Positions 1-64,000 of a DNA stretch of 64,000 nucleotides are shown here, in pieces. The DNA is from Ridgeia piscesae (Eukaryota > Annelida > Polychaeta > Sabellida > Siboglinidae): the NCBI GenBank assembly GCA_025642075.2, contig JAODUO010001176.1, positions 1 through 64,000 of the forward strand, in the 5' to 3' direction. Below the pieces are notes generated by a model, which was given only the letters and a program-made list of their open reading frames with translations, did no database searches and was not told where the DNA came from. Positions within the stretch are counted from its first letter, which is position 1. Each line of letters begins with the position of its first letter. Both the position numbers and the translations under genes were made by a program.

Positions 1-3000
1 CAGTTGTGACCTCTCGGTGACGCCGTCGGCAGAAACTGGAGGGCAGTGTTACTATTGTCAGTTGTGACCTCTCGGTGACGCCGCCGGTAGGAACTGGAGG
101 GCAGTGTCACTAGTGTCAGTTGTGACCTCTCGGTGACGCCGCCGGCAGAAACTGGAGGGCAGTGTCACTAGTGTCAGTTGTGACCTCTCGGTGACGCCGC
201 CGGCAAAAACTGAGGGCTGTGTCACTAGTGTCAGTTGTGACCTCTCGGTGACGCCGCAGCAGAAACTGGAGGGCTGTGTCACTAGTGTCAGTTGTGACCT
301 CTCGGTGACGCCGCCGGCTGAAACTGGAGGGCAGTGTCACTAATGTCAGTTGTGACCTCTCTGTGACGCCGCCGGCAGAAACTGGAGGGCAGTGTTACTA
401 GTGTCAGTTGTGACCTCTCGGTGACGCCGCCGGCAGAAACTGGAGGGCAGTGTTACTATTGTCAGTTGTGACCTCTCGGTGACGCCGCCGGTAGGAAACT
501 GGAGGGCAGTGTCACTAGTGTCAGTTGTGACCTCTCGGTGACGCCGCCGGCAAAAACTGGGTGGCAGTGTCAATAGTGTCAGTTGTGACCTCTCGGTGAC
601 GCCGCCGGCAGAAAGTTGAGGGCTGTGTCACTAGTGTTCAGTTGTGACCTCTCGGAGACGCCGCCGGCAGAAACTGGAGGGCAGTGTCACTAGTGTCAGT
701 TGTGACCTCTCGGTGACGCCGCCGGCAGAAACTGGAGGGCAGTGTCACTAGTGTCAGTTGTGACCTCTCGGTGACGCCGCCGGCAGAAACTGGAGGGCAG
801 TGTCACTAGTGTCAGTTGTGACCTCTCGGTGACGCCGCCGGCAGAAACTGGAGGGCAGTGTCACTAGTGTCAGTTGTGACCTCTCGGTGACGCCGCCGGC
901 AGAAACTGGAGGGCAGTGTCACTAGTGTCAGTTGTGACCTCTCGGTGACGCCGCCGGCAGAAACTGGAGGGCAGTGTACTATGTCAGTTGTGACCTCTCG
1001 GTGACGCCGCCGGAGGAACTGGAGGGCAGTGTCACTAGTGTCAGTTGTGACCTCTCGGTGACGCCGCCGGCAGAAACTGGAGGGCAGTGTCACTAGTGTC
1101 AGTTGTGACCTCTCGGTGACGCCGCCGGCAGAAACTGGAGGGCAGTGTCACTAGTGTCAGTTGTGACCTCTCGGTGACGCCGCCGGCAGAAACTGGAGGG
1201 CAGTGTCACTAGTGTCAGTTGTGACCTCTCGGTGACGCCGCCGGCAGAAACTGGAGGGCAGTGTCACTTTGTGTCAGTTGTGACCTCTCGGTGACGCCGC
1301 CGGCAGAAACTGGAGGGCAGTGTCACTAGTGTCAGTTGTGACCTCTCGGTGACGCCGCCGGCAGAAACTGGAGGGCAGTGTCACTAGTGTCAGTTGTGAC
1401 CTCTCGGTGACGCCGCCGGCAGAAACTGGAGGGCAGTGTCACTATGTCAGTTGTGACCTCTCGGTGACGCCGCCGGCAGAAACTGGAGGGCAGTGTCACT
1501 AGTGTCAGTTGTGACCTCTCGGTGACGCCGCCGGCAGAAACTGGAGGGCAGTGTCACTAGTGTCAGTTGTGACCTCTCGGTGACGCCGCCGGCAGAAACT
1601 GGAGGGCAGTGTCACTAGTGTCAGTTGTGACCTCTCGGTGACGCCGCCGGCAGAAACTGGAGGGCAGTGTCACTAGTGTCAGTTGTGACCTCTCGGTGAC
1701 GCCGCCGGCAGAAACTGGAGGGCAGTGTCACTAGTGTCAGTTGTGACCTCTCGGAGACGCCACAAGCAGAAACTGGAGGGCTGTGTCACTAGTGTCAGTT
1801 GTGACCTCTCGGTGACGTCTCCGGCAGAAACTGGAGGGCAGTGTCACTAGTGTCAGTTGTGACCTCTCGGTGACGCCTCCGGCAGAAACTGGAGGGCAGT
1901 GTCATTAGTGTCAGTTGTGACCTCTCGGTGACGTCGCCGGCAGAAACTGGAGGGCAGTGTCACTAGTGTCAGTTGTGACCTCTCGGAGACGCCGCCGGCT
2001 GAAACTGGAGGGCAGTGTCACTAGTGTCAGTTGTGACCTCTCGGTGACGCCGCCGGCAGAAACTGGAGGGCAGTGTCACTTGTGTCAGTTGTGACCTCTC
2101 GGTGACGCCGTCGGCAGAAAGTGGAGGGCAGTGTCACTAGTGTCAGTTGTCACCTCTCGGTGACGCCGCCTGCACAAACTGCAGGGCAGTGTCACTAGTG
2201 TCAGTTGTGACCTCTCGGTGACGCCGACGGCAGAAACTGGAGGGCAGTGTCACTAGTGTCAGTTGTGACCTCTCGGTGACGCCGCCGGCAGAAACTGGAG
2301 GGCAGTGTTACTAGTGTCAGTTGTGACCTCTCGGTGACGCCGCCGGCAGAAACTGGAGGGCAGTGTCACTAGTGTCAGTTGTGACCTCTCGGTGACGCCG
2401 CCGGCAGGAACTGGAGGGCAGTGTCACTAGTGTCAGTTGTGACCTCTCGGTGACGCCGCCGGCAGAAACTGGAGGGCAGTGTCACTAGTGTCAGTTGTGA
2501 CCTCTCGGTGACGCCGCCGGCAAAAACTGGGTGGCAGTGTCACTAGTGTCAGTGGTGACCTCTCGGTGACGCCGCAAGCAGAAACTGGAGGGCTGTGTCA
2601 CTAGTGTCAGTTGTGACCTCTCGGTGACGCCGCCGGCAAAAACTGGGGGCAGTGTCACTAGTGTCAGTGGTGACCTCTCGGTGACGCCGCAAGCAGAAAC
2701 TGGAGGGCTGTGTCACTAGTGTCAGTTGTGACCTCTCGGTGACGCCGCCGGCTGAAACTGGAGGGCAGTGTCACTAATGTCAGTTGTGACCTCTCTGTGA
2801 CGCCGCCGGCAGAAACTGGAGGGCAGTGTTACTAGTGTCAGTTGTGACCTCTCGGTGACGCCGCCGGCAGAAACTGGAGGGCAGTGTTACTATTGTCAGT
2901 TGTGACCTCTCGGTGACGCCGCCGGTAGGAACTGGAGGGCAGTGTCACTAGTGTCAGTTGTGACCTCTCGGTGACGCCGCCGGCAGAAACTGGAGGGCAG

Positions 3001-6000
3001 TGTCACTAGTGTCAGTTGTGACCTCTCTGTGACGCCGCCGGCAAAAACTGTAGGGTTGTGTCACTAGTGTCAGTGGTGACCTCTCGGTGACGCCGCAAGC
3101 AGAAACTGGAGGGCTGTGTCACTAGTGTCAGTTGTGACCTCTCGGTGACGCCGCCGGCTGAAACTGGAGGGCAGTGTCACTAATGTCAGTTGTGACCTCT
3201 CTGTGACGCCGCCGGCAGAAACTGGAGGGCAGTGTTACTAGTGTCAGTTGTGACCTCTCGGTGACGCCGCCGGCAGAAACTGGAGGGCAGTGTTACTATT
3301 GTCAGTTGTGACCTCTCGGTGACGCCGCCGGTAGGAACTGGAGGGCAGTGTCACTAGTGTCAGTTGTGACCTCTCGGTGACGCCGCCGGCAGAAACTGGA
3401 GGGCAGTGTCAATAGTGTCAGTTGTGACCTCTCGGTGACGCCGCCGGCAGAAAGTTGAGGGCTGTGTCACTAGTGTCAGTTGTGACCTCTCGGAGACGCC
3501 GCCGGCAGAAACTGGAGGGCAGTGTCACTAGTGTCAGTTGTGACCTCTCGGTGACGCCGCCGGCAGAAACTGGAGGGCAGTGTCACTAGTGTCAGTTGTG
3601 ACCTCTCGGTGACGCCGCCGGCAGAAACTGGAGGGCAGTGTTACTATTGTCAGTTGTGACCTCTCGGTGACGCCGCCGGTAGGAACTGGAGGGCAGTGTC
3701 ACTAGTGTCAGTTGTGACCTCTCGGTGACGCCGCCGGCAGAAACTGGAGGGCAGTGTCACTAGTGTCAGTTGTGACCTCTCTGTGACGCCGCCGGCAAAA
3801 ACTGGGTGGCAGTGTCAATAGTGTCAGTTGTGACCTCTCGGTGACGCCGCCGGCAGAAAGTTGAGGGCTGTGTCACTAGTGTCAGTTGTGACCTCTCGGA
3901 GACGCCGCCGGCAGAAACTGGAGGGCAGTGTCACTAGTGTCAGTTGTGACCTCTCGGAGACGCCGCCGGCAGAAACTGGAGGGCAGTGTCACTAGTGTCA
4001 GTTGTGACCTCTCGGTGACGCCGCCGGCAGAAACTGGAGGGCAGGTCATAGTATTGAACCTCGAGGGCAGTGTCACTAGTGTCAGTTGTGACCTCTCGGT
4101 TACGCCGCCGGCAGAAACTGGAGGGCAGTGTCACTAGTGTCAGTTGTGACCTCTCGGTGACGCCGCCGGCAGAAACTGGAGGGCAGTGTCACTAGTGTCA
4201 GTTGTGACCTCACGGTGACGCCGCCGGCAGAAACTGGAGGGCAGTGTCACTACTGTCAGTTGTGACCTGTCGGTGACGCCGCCGGCAGAAACTGGAGGGC
4301 TGTGTCACTAGTGTCAGTTGTGACCTCTCGGAGACGCCACAAGCAGAAACTGGAGGGCTGTGTCACTAGTGTCAGTTGTGACCTCTCGGTGACGTCTCCG
4401 GCAGAAACTGGAGGGCAGTGTCACTAGTGTCAGTTGTGACCTCTCGGTGACGCCTCCGGCAGAAACTGGAGGGCAGTGTCATTAGTGTCAGTTGTGACCT
4501 CTCGGTGACGTCGCCGGCAGAAACTGGAGGGCAGTGTCACTAGTGTCAGTTGTGACCTCTCGGAGACGCCGCCGGCTGAAACTGGAGGGCAGTGTCACTA
4601 GTGTCAGTTGTGACCTCTCGGTGACGCCGCCGGCAGAAACTGGAGGGCAGTGTCACTAGTGTCAGTTGTGACCTCTCGGTGACGCCGCCTGCACAAACTG
4701 CAGGGCAGTGTCACTAGTGTCAGTTGTGACCTCTCGGTGACGCCGACGGCAGAAACTGCAGGGCAGTGTCACTAATGTCAGTTGTAACCTCTCGTAGACG
4801 CCGCCGGCAGAAACTGTTGGGCAGTGTCACTATTGTCAGTTGTGACCTCTCGGTGACGCCGCCTGCACAAACTGCAGGGCAGTGTCACTAGTGTCAGTTG
4901 TGACCTCTCGGTGACGCCGCCGGCAGAAACTGGAGGGCAGTGTTACTAGTGTCAGTTGTGACCTCTCGGTGACGTCGCCGGCAGAAACTGGAGGGCAGTG
5001 TCACTATTGTCAGTTGTGACCTCTCGGTGACGCCGCCGGCAGAAACTGGAGGGCAGTGTCACTAGTGTCAGTTGTGACCTCTCGGTGACGCCGCCGGCAG
5101 AAACTGGAGGGCAGTGTTACTAGTGTCAGTTGTGACCTCTCGGTGACGCCGCCGGCAGAAACTGGAGGGCAGTGTCACTATTGTCAGTTGTGACCTCTCG
5201 GTGACGCCGCCGGCAGAAACTGGAGGGCAGTGTCACTATTGTCAGTTTTGTCCTCTCGGTGACGCCGCCGGCAGAAACTGGAGGGCAGTGTCACTAGTGT
5301 CAGTTGAGACCTCTCGGTGACGCCGCCGGCAGAAACTGGAGGGCAGTGTCACTAGTGTCAGTTGTGACCTCTCGGTGACGCCGCCGGCAAAACTGGGTGG
5401 CAGTGTCACTAGTGTCAGTGGTGACCTCTCGGTGACGCCGCCGGCAGAAAGTGTGGGCTGTGTCACTAGTGTCAGTTGTGACCTCTCGGAGACGCCGCCC
5501 GCAGAAACTGGAGGGCAGTGTCACTAGTGTCAGTTATGACCTCTCGGATACGCCGCCGGCAGAAACTGGAGGGCAGTGTCACTAGTGTCAGTTGTGACCT
5601 CTCGGAGACGCCGCCGGCAGAAACTGGAGGGCAGTGTCATTAGTGTCAGTTGTGACCTCTCGGTGACGCCGCCGGCAGAAACTGGAGGGCAGTGTCACTA
5701 GTGTCAGTTGTGACCTCTCGGTGACGCCGCCGACAGAAACTGGAGGGCAGTGTCACTAGTGTCAGTTGTGACCTCACGGTGACGCCGCCGGCAGAAACTG
5801 GAGGGCAGTGTCACTACTGTCAGTTGTGACCTGTCGGTGACGCCGCCGGCAGAAACTGGAGGGCTGTGTCACTAGTGTCAGTTGTGACCTCTCGGAGACG
5901 CCACAAGCAGAAACTGGAGGGCTGTGTCACTAGTGTCAGTTGTGACCTCTCGGTGACGTCTCCGGCAGAAACTGGAGGGCAGTGTCACTAGTGTCAGTTG

Positions 6001-9000
6001 TGACCTCTCGGTGACGCCTCCGGCAGAAACTGGAGGGCAGTGTCATTAGTGTCAGTTGTGACCTCTCGGTGACGTCGCCGGCAGAAACTGGGTGTCAGTG
6101 TCACTAGTGTCAGTTGTGACCTCTCGGTGACGCCGCCGGCAGAAACTTGAGGGCAGTGTCACTAGTGTCAGTTGTGACCTCTCGGAGACGCCGCCGGCAG
6201 AAACTGTAGGGCTGTGTCACTAGTGTCAGTTGTGACCTCTCGGAGACGCCGCCTGCAGAAATTGGAGGGCAGTGTCACTAGTGTCAGTTGTGACCTCTCG
6301 GTGACGCCGCCGGCAGAAACCGGAAGACAGTGTCACTAGTGTCAGTTTTGACCACTCGGTGACGCCGCCGGCAGAAACTGCAGGGCAGTGTCACTAGTGT
6401 CAGTTGTGACCTCTCGGTGACGCCGCCGGCAGAAACTGTAGGGTTGTGTCACTAGTGTCAGTTGTGACCTCTCGGTGACGCCGCAAGCAGAAACTGGAGG
6501 GCTGTGTCACTAGTGTCAGTTGTGTCCTCTCGGTGACGCCGCCGGCAGAAACTGGAGGGCAGTGTCACTAGTGTCAGTTGTGACCTATCGGTGACGCCGC
6601 CGGCAGAAACTGTAGGGTTGTGTCACTAGTGTCAGTTGTGACCTCTCGGTGACGCCGCAAGCAGAAACTGGAGGGCAGTGTCACTAGTGTCAGTTGTGAC
6701 CTCTCGGTGACGCCGCCGGCTGAAACTGGAGGGCAGTGTCACTAGTGTCAGTTGTGACCTCTCTGTGACGCCGCCGGCAGAAACTGGAGGGCAGTGTTAC
6801 TAGTGTCAGTTGTGACCTCTCGGTGACGCCGTCGGCAGAAACTGGAGGGCAGTGTTACTATTGTCAGTTGTGACCTCTCGGTGACGCCGCCGGTAGGAAC
6901 TGGAGGGCAGTGTCACTAGTGTCAGTTGTGACCTCTCAGTGTCGCCGCCGGCAGAAACTGTAGGGTTGTGTCACTAGTGTCAGTTGTGACCTCTCGGTGA
7001 CGCCGCAAGCAGAAACTGGAGGGCTGTGTCACTAGTGTCAGTTGTGTCCTCTCGGTGACGCCGCCGGCAGAAATTGGAGGGCAGTGTCACTTGTGTCTGT
7101 TGTGACCTATCGGTGACGCCGCCGGCAGAAACTGTAGGGTTGTGTCACTAGTGTCAGTGGTGACCTCTCGGTGACGCCGCAAGCAGAAACTGGAGGGCTG
7201 TGTCACTAGTGTCAGTTGTGACCTCTCGGTGACGCCGCCGGCAGAAACTGGAGGGCAGTGTCACTAGTGTCAGTTGTGACCTCTCGGTGACGCCGCCGGC
7301 AGAAACTGGAGGGCAGTGTTACTAGTGTCAGTTGTGACCTCTCGGTGACGCCGCCGGCAGAAACTGGAGGGCAGTGTCACTATTGTCAGTTTTGACCTCT
7401 CGGTGACGCCGCCGGCAGAAACTGGAGGGCAGTGTCACTAGTGTCAGTTGTGACCTCTCGGTGACGCCGTCGGCAGAAACTGGAGGGCAGTGTCACTACT
7501 GTCAGTTGTGACCTCTCGGTGACGCCGCCGGCAGAAACTGGAGGGCAGTGTCACTAGTGTCAGTTGTGAAAACTCGGTGACGCCGCCGGCAGAAACTGGA
7601 GGGCAGTGTCACTAGTGTCAGTTGTGACCTCTCGGTGACGCCGCCGGCAGAAACTGGAGGGCAGTGTCACTAGTTTTCGTTTGTGACCTCTCGGTGACGC
7701 CGCCGGCAGAAACTGGAGGGCTGTGTCACTAGTGTCAGTTGTGACCTCTCGGTGACGCCGCCGGCAGAAACTGGAGGGCTGTGTCACTAGTGTCAGTTGT
7801 GACCTCTCGGTGACGCCGCCGGCAGAAACTGGAGGGCCGTGTCACTAGTGTCAGTTATGACCTCTCGGTGACGCCGCCGGCAGAAACTGGAGGGCAGTGT
7901 CCCTAGTGTCAGTTGTGACCTCTCGGTGACGCCGCCGGTAGAAACTGGAGGGCAGTGTCACTAGTGTCAGTTGTGACCTCTCGGTGACGCCGCCGACAGA
8001 AAGTGGAGGGCTGTGTCACTAGTGTCAGTTGTGACCTCTCGGATACGTCGCCGGTATAAACTGGAGGGCAGTGTCACTAGTGTCAGTTGTGACCTCTCGG
8101 TGACGCCGCCGGCAGAAACTGGAGGGCAGTGTCACTAGTGTCAATTGTGACCTCTCGGTGACGCCGCCGGCAGAAACTGGAGGGCAGTGTCACTAGTGTC
8201 AGTTGTGACCTCTCGGTGACGCCGCCGGCAGAAACTGGAGGGCAGTGTCACTAGTGTCAGTTGTGACCTCTCGGTGACGCCGCCAGCAGAAACTGGAGGG
8301 CTGTGTCACTAGTGTCTGTTGTGACCTCTCGGAGACGCCGCCGGCAGAAGCTGGAGGGCAGTGTCACTAGTGTCAGTTGTGACCTCTCGGTGACGCCGCC
8401 GGCAGAAACCGGAAGGCAGTGTCACTAGTGTCAGTTGTGACCACTCGGTGACGCCGCCGGCGTAAACTGGTGAGTTGTGTCACTCGTGTCAGTTGTGACC
8501 TCTCAGTGACACCGCCAGCGTAAACTGGTGAGTTGTGTCACTCGTGTCAGTTGTGACCTCTCAGTGACACCGCCAGCAGAAACTCGTGAGTTGTGTCACT
8601 CGTGTCAGTTGTGACCTCTCAGTGACACCGCCAGCGTAAACTGGTGAGTTGTGTCACTCGTGTCAGGTGTGACCTCTCAGTGATACCGCCAGCAGAAACT
8701 GGTGAGTTGTGTCGCTCGTGTCAGTTGTGACCTCTCAGTGACACCGCCAGCAGAAACTGGTGAGTTGTGTCACTCGTGTCTGTTGTGACCTCTCAGTGAC
8801 ACCGCCAGCAGAAACTGGTGAGTAGTGTCACTCGTGTCTGTTGTGACCTCTCAGTGACACCGCCAGCAGAAACTGGTGAGTAGTGTCACTCGTGTCAGTT
8901 GTGACCTCTCAGTGACACCGCCAGCAGAAACTGATGAGTAGTGTCACTCGTGTCAGTTTTGACCTCTAAGTGACACCGCCAGCAGAAACTGGTGAGTTGT

Positions 9001-9220
9001 GTCACTCGTGTCTGTTGTGACCTGTCAGTGACACCGCCAGCAGAAACTGGTGAGTAGTGTCACTCGTGTCTGTTGTGACCTCTCAGTGACACCGCCAGCA
9101 GAAACTGGTGAGTTGTGTCACTCGTGTCAGTTGTGACCTCTCAGTGACACCGCCAGCAGAAACTGGTGAGTTGTGTCACTCGTGTCAGTTGTGACCTCTC
9201 AGTGACACCGCCAGCAGAAA
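1..9220. repeat. 58-bp satellite array (about 159 units), truncated at left edge
   Basis: A continuous tandem array with a 58-bp unit (GTCAGTTGTGACCTCTCGGT...) starts before the window. Units at 1 to about 8460 (type A) read GCCGCCGGCAGAAACTGGAG. Units from about 8460 to 9220 (type B) read CACCGCCAGCAGAAACTGGT followed by GAGTTGTGTCACTCGT. Type B matches the array at the exon 27 donor (37379-38010) base for base over most of the unit. Variant blocks recur as multi-unit segments, for example the ACGCCACAAGCAG / GTCTCCGG / GCCTCCGG / GTCGCCGG series near 1745, 4320 and 5885. Near 4041-4068 the register is interrupted by foreign-looking sequence. Open frames in the array are translation artefacts of the repeat. 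Confidence 0.98.
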
Positions 9221-10714
9221 TCAAGACAAAAGGGCAACCGAATACGTAATTGGTTCGGAAAGAATGGTAATGAAACAGTCGCTATTCCAGGACTCAGGCA
9301 TCTCAATTATAATTGGAAACAGAAAACATGGATGATATCTTCCTCGTTTGAAACACACAGGAACGCGCGCATACACACGCGCGAACACAAATACGCATGC
9401 TCGCACGTAAGTACGCGCGCGCGCGTGTGTCCTATAGCGAGTTCCAAGCAGAAAAATAGCATCTATCACGCGCAAAATGGTGAACTATTAGAAGAATCGA
9501 CACTTAAAATTATATAATCAACTGTAAGCCAATCAAACTACAAACGCACAGGTATAACATGTATGCAATGCAATAAAGACGCTGTGACAATCATTTGTGA
9601 GCTAATTCTTATTTATTTCCTAATAATAAAGTTATTAATGCAATATACAGTAATGATAAAGGGTAGACGGCGTGGTAATTTGCTTCACAATAGTTTATAT
9701 TAAATTTGATTTGTGTCCGTTGGGAGGTGCGAACATAATCGACTTGCTTTGCTATATTGAGCACATCTTTTCGTGTTGTTTCTTTGATTTGTGAACGTTT
9801 TGTGGCAGCTCATCGTAATCGGCTGTCTACTCGTGCACTGCGTTATAGATCAGACTCTTTCTTTCATGTTTTTTCTTTGATTTGTTACGACGCATGGAAA
9901 CAACGTACAGCAATTGAGTTAACACCCTTGTTGTTGTTGCTGCGTTGTTTCAGTTTTACAGCCGTTACTTTAAACGAGGTAATCATCACGTAATTGAGCA
10001 CATATGAGATCAGGCGTTGGGCTCGACCGCAGAAAGCTTTAATTTACTCAAAGCACTACACTTGGGTGATAAATGCCTCCTTTTGATGCTGGCGAGTAAC
10101 TACAAAAGAAATCCTTTCTTCCGACGCCATTACTAAAGAGGAGCTGAGCAGATCTGACGTGCCAAATTTGCCTCAGATTAGCGTACATGCCTTATGATAT
10201 ACACAGTGACTAAATATTGTAATATAGATCTCCTACAACAGAGCAAATTGGCATGCATTATCCTCAAAATAAAAGGTTTTGGACAAAGGCCAGAACACCA
10301 CAACTACAAGAGTTAGGTAGTGTATTGTCACAATATGTAGTTACAGTAGGATTCCTTGTTGAAAAGAAGTTATTGCTTGATCAGTTGCCGATTATGATAA
10401 CAATAGTAATATTGATCCAGTAATGCACCCTAATAGATATGCTGACAGATAACAATAAAAAAATAAAAAAAACATCAAAAAGGGTAATCTCATTTCTAAA
10501 TATTTTCACCTATTTTTGGACTAATATGACTGTAAGATATAGATATAAGATATACATTGTACATAATTTGTTCTTTAAAATGTTTTTAATATAATAAATA
10601 AATAAAGACGAAATTAAAATAATAGATTATCTATTTAACAATAATTGTGGTGTAAACTAGTTAATAAATAAATATATATAAAATGTCCTTTAAAATTGTT
10701 TTAATATATATATA

Positions 10715-10756
<42 letters not shown>

Positions 10757-11530
10757 CTTCTAATGTTTTTATTTAAATTAGTAAACATACATTATAATGG
10801 ACTAAAATATCATTAAAAATTATATTTACAATTACAATTGAATGCGTCCAATTTTGCTTAAAAATATATTTATACAATTCAGTTAAGCTAAAATTTCAGA
10901 AGAGAAGATTGTTGTTCAGCACCACCGATCCGCTACTGAGAATAGGTACACCCACACCCCACACGCGTACGGCTCAGCCATACCAACCAGCGCCAGAAAA
11001 ATAACAATTCCGCCAGAGCGGCAAAACAGCCAAGTTTCCAGGGTCTTTACAGCTACGTTCTATATTTCATTCCTGATAAGGCAGCTACGGCACTCGGGTA
11101 AAAACTATTTCTAAAGCGATTTGTTTTCGTACGGATGCATCTATTGCGTTTGCCTTGACGGTAATAGTTGGAACAGATGATGGGCGGGGTGAGTTTGGTC
11201 TGAGATAATATAATCATAAAATGAACAGATGAAGAATGTTTTTAGTATAGAGAATTTCCGAATAATGTTATCCTTGTATGTATGGACACACCATGTATAT
11301 AATTACGTTATTATATTTAGTGTCCTACATCCAAGACACATGGATTGAGAGTCGTATGTGGCCCCCAACCAGCTGGCCCGTCGCTGCTATACAAAATTAA
11401 AATCATGATAAAACAGAGACCGCTGATGAAAACAAATCTTATCAACCATGCACTGTTATACACTGCATAGTATTTACGGTACTTAACACAGTATGTTGAA
11501 CGAAAATGGTGGGTAACATTATATGAATAT
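9221..11530. other. AT-rich intergenic DNA, no gene recognised
   Basis: Unique, mostly AT-rich sequence between the satellite and the 5' flank of THADA. It holds a purine/pyrimidine-alternating CA/CG stretch (about 9350-9430), scattered AATAAA-like words and a (TA)n tract. Short open frames here have no recognisable domain, and I see no exon series on either strand. Confidence 0.7.
10700..10752. repeat. (TA)n microsatellite
   Basis: Nearly pure TA dinucleotide run inside an AT-rich segment. It is palindromic by nature. Confidence 0.95.
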
Positions 11531-11748
11531 AGGCCGATATCACTACCGCACATGCCTAGATCACTGCCCCGCAGGCCAAGATCACTGCCTCATAGGCCGA
11601 GGTCACTGGCCGAGTTCACCGAATACAGGCCGAGATCACTGCCCCACAGTCCGAAATCACTGCCGCATAGGCCGAGATCACTTGCTGAGGTCACCGAAAG
11701 CAGGCCGGGATCACTTATGCCGAGATCACGAAAGGCCGAGATCACCGG
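11531..11748. repeat. Imperfect ~20-bp repeat in the 5' flank of THADA
   Basis: About ten degenerate copies of AGGCCGAGATCACTGCC with variable CCGCA/CCACA linkers. They end about 130 bp before the THADA start codon, so they lie in the likely promoter/5' UTR region. I did not recognise a known transcription factor site. Confidence 0.8.
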
Positions 11749-11879
11749 GTACCGTTCAGCTGTACATCGGTGCGGTCATCTGGAGTCGGAAGTCGCCCTG
11801 ATGCTTCCTGTTCCAGTACCCAAAACAACTTTTACCGTTTTCTGAACACATGCGACAGATATAAGTGTTGTTTGACAAA
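11749..11879 (+). promoter_or_regulatory. Probable 5' UTR / core promoter region of THADA
   Basis: Inferred only from position immediately upstream of the first coding exon. The start context is GACAAAATGTCC, with A at -3. No clear TATA box at a standard distance was identified, and the transcription start cannot be placed from sequence alone. Confidence 0.4.

Positions 11880-64000
<52,121 letters not shown>

Noticed and set aside
1..9220. CRISPR-like regular repeat
   Set aside because: Direct tandem units have no unique spacers, in a eukaryotic context.
1..9220. Small ORFs of 64-93 codons (TLPSSFCRRRHREVTTDTSD)
   Set aside because: They are 58-bp satellite translated in different registers, broken by stops wherever the register changes.
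9221..11530. A neighbouring gene upstream of THADA
   Set aside because: No exon series or recognisable protein appears on either strand, only short random frames.
11523..11845. Plus-strand ORFs of 92-97 codons upstream of exon 1
   Set aside because: They are translations of the ~20-bp promoter-proximal repeat, without similarity or a splice link to exon 1.

Overview
This is eukaryotic genomic DNA, almost certainly from an invertebrate animal. Coding sequence comes in short blocks bounded by GT...AG splice sites, more than 90% of the window is intron or intergenic DNA, and there is no operon-like packing. (CA)n and (TA)n microsatellites, a tRNA-derived SINE and a foldback DNA element are also typical of metazoans. 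The lineage is not resolved from this window. Minisatellites sitting on exon/intron junctions recall, from memory, the 'mirage' minisatellites described in amphioxus, but that is only a weak pointer.

One gene explains nearly all real coding signal: a + strand THADA homologue (DUF2428/Trm732 family, the regulatory partner of the FTSJ1/Trm7 tRNA 2'-O-methyltransferase). I trace 38 coding exons, from an ATG at 11880 to an exon still open at the window edge (63916-64000). This is roughly 1,950 codons, and the last part of the C-terminus lies beyond the window. Most exon phases join correctly. Three junctions (exons 11/12, 21/22, 35/36) need an alternative splice site, a microexon or a sequence correction.

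Layout: 1-9220 is a 58-bp satellite array. 9221-11879 is AT-rich unique DNA with a short promoter-proximal repeat. 11880-49213 holds exons 1-36, with most introns filled by tandem arrays. 49214-60567 is a single giant intron made of seven or so large minisatellites plus one unexplained exon-like ORF near 51.0-51.3 kb. 60568-64000 holds exons 37 and 38 around a foldback element and two more arrays.

The striking property is where the intronic minisatellites sit. In about 15 of the 37 introns the repeat unit starts exactly at, or extends across, a splice junction. It carries a copy of the last exon bases plus the donor, or of the acceptor plus the first exon bases. The genuine exon is always the outermost copy, so the introns look as if they grew by tandem copying of exon edges. 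The 9.2-kb satellite upstream of the gene has the same 58-bp unit as the array at the exon 27 donor, including exon-derived bases. A gene splice junction therefore appears to have seeded a satellite 28 kb away.

Nearly all the other long open frames (for example 776 codons on the minus strand at 33133-35463) are by-products of tandem repeats and are not genes.
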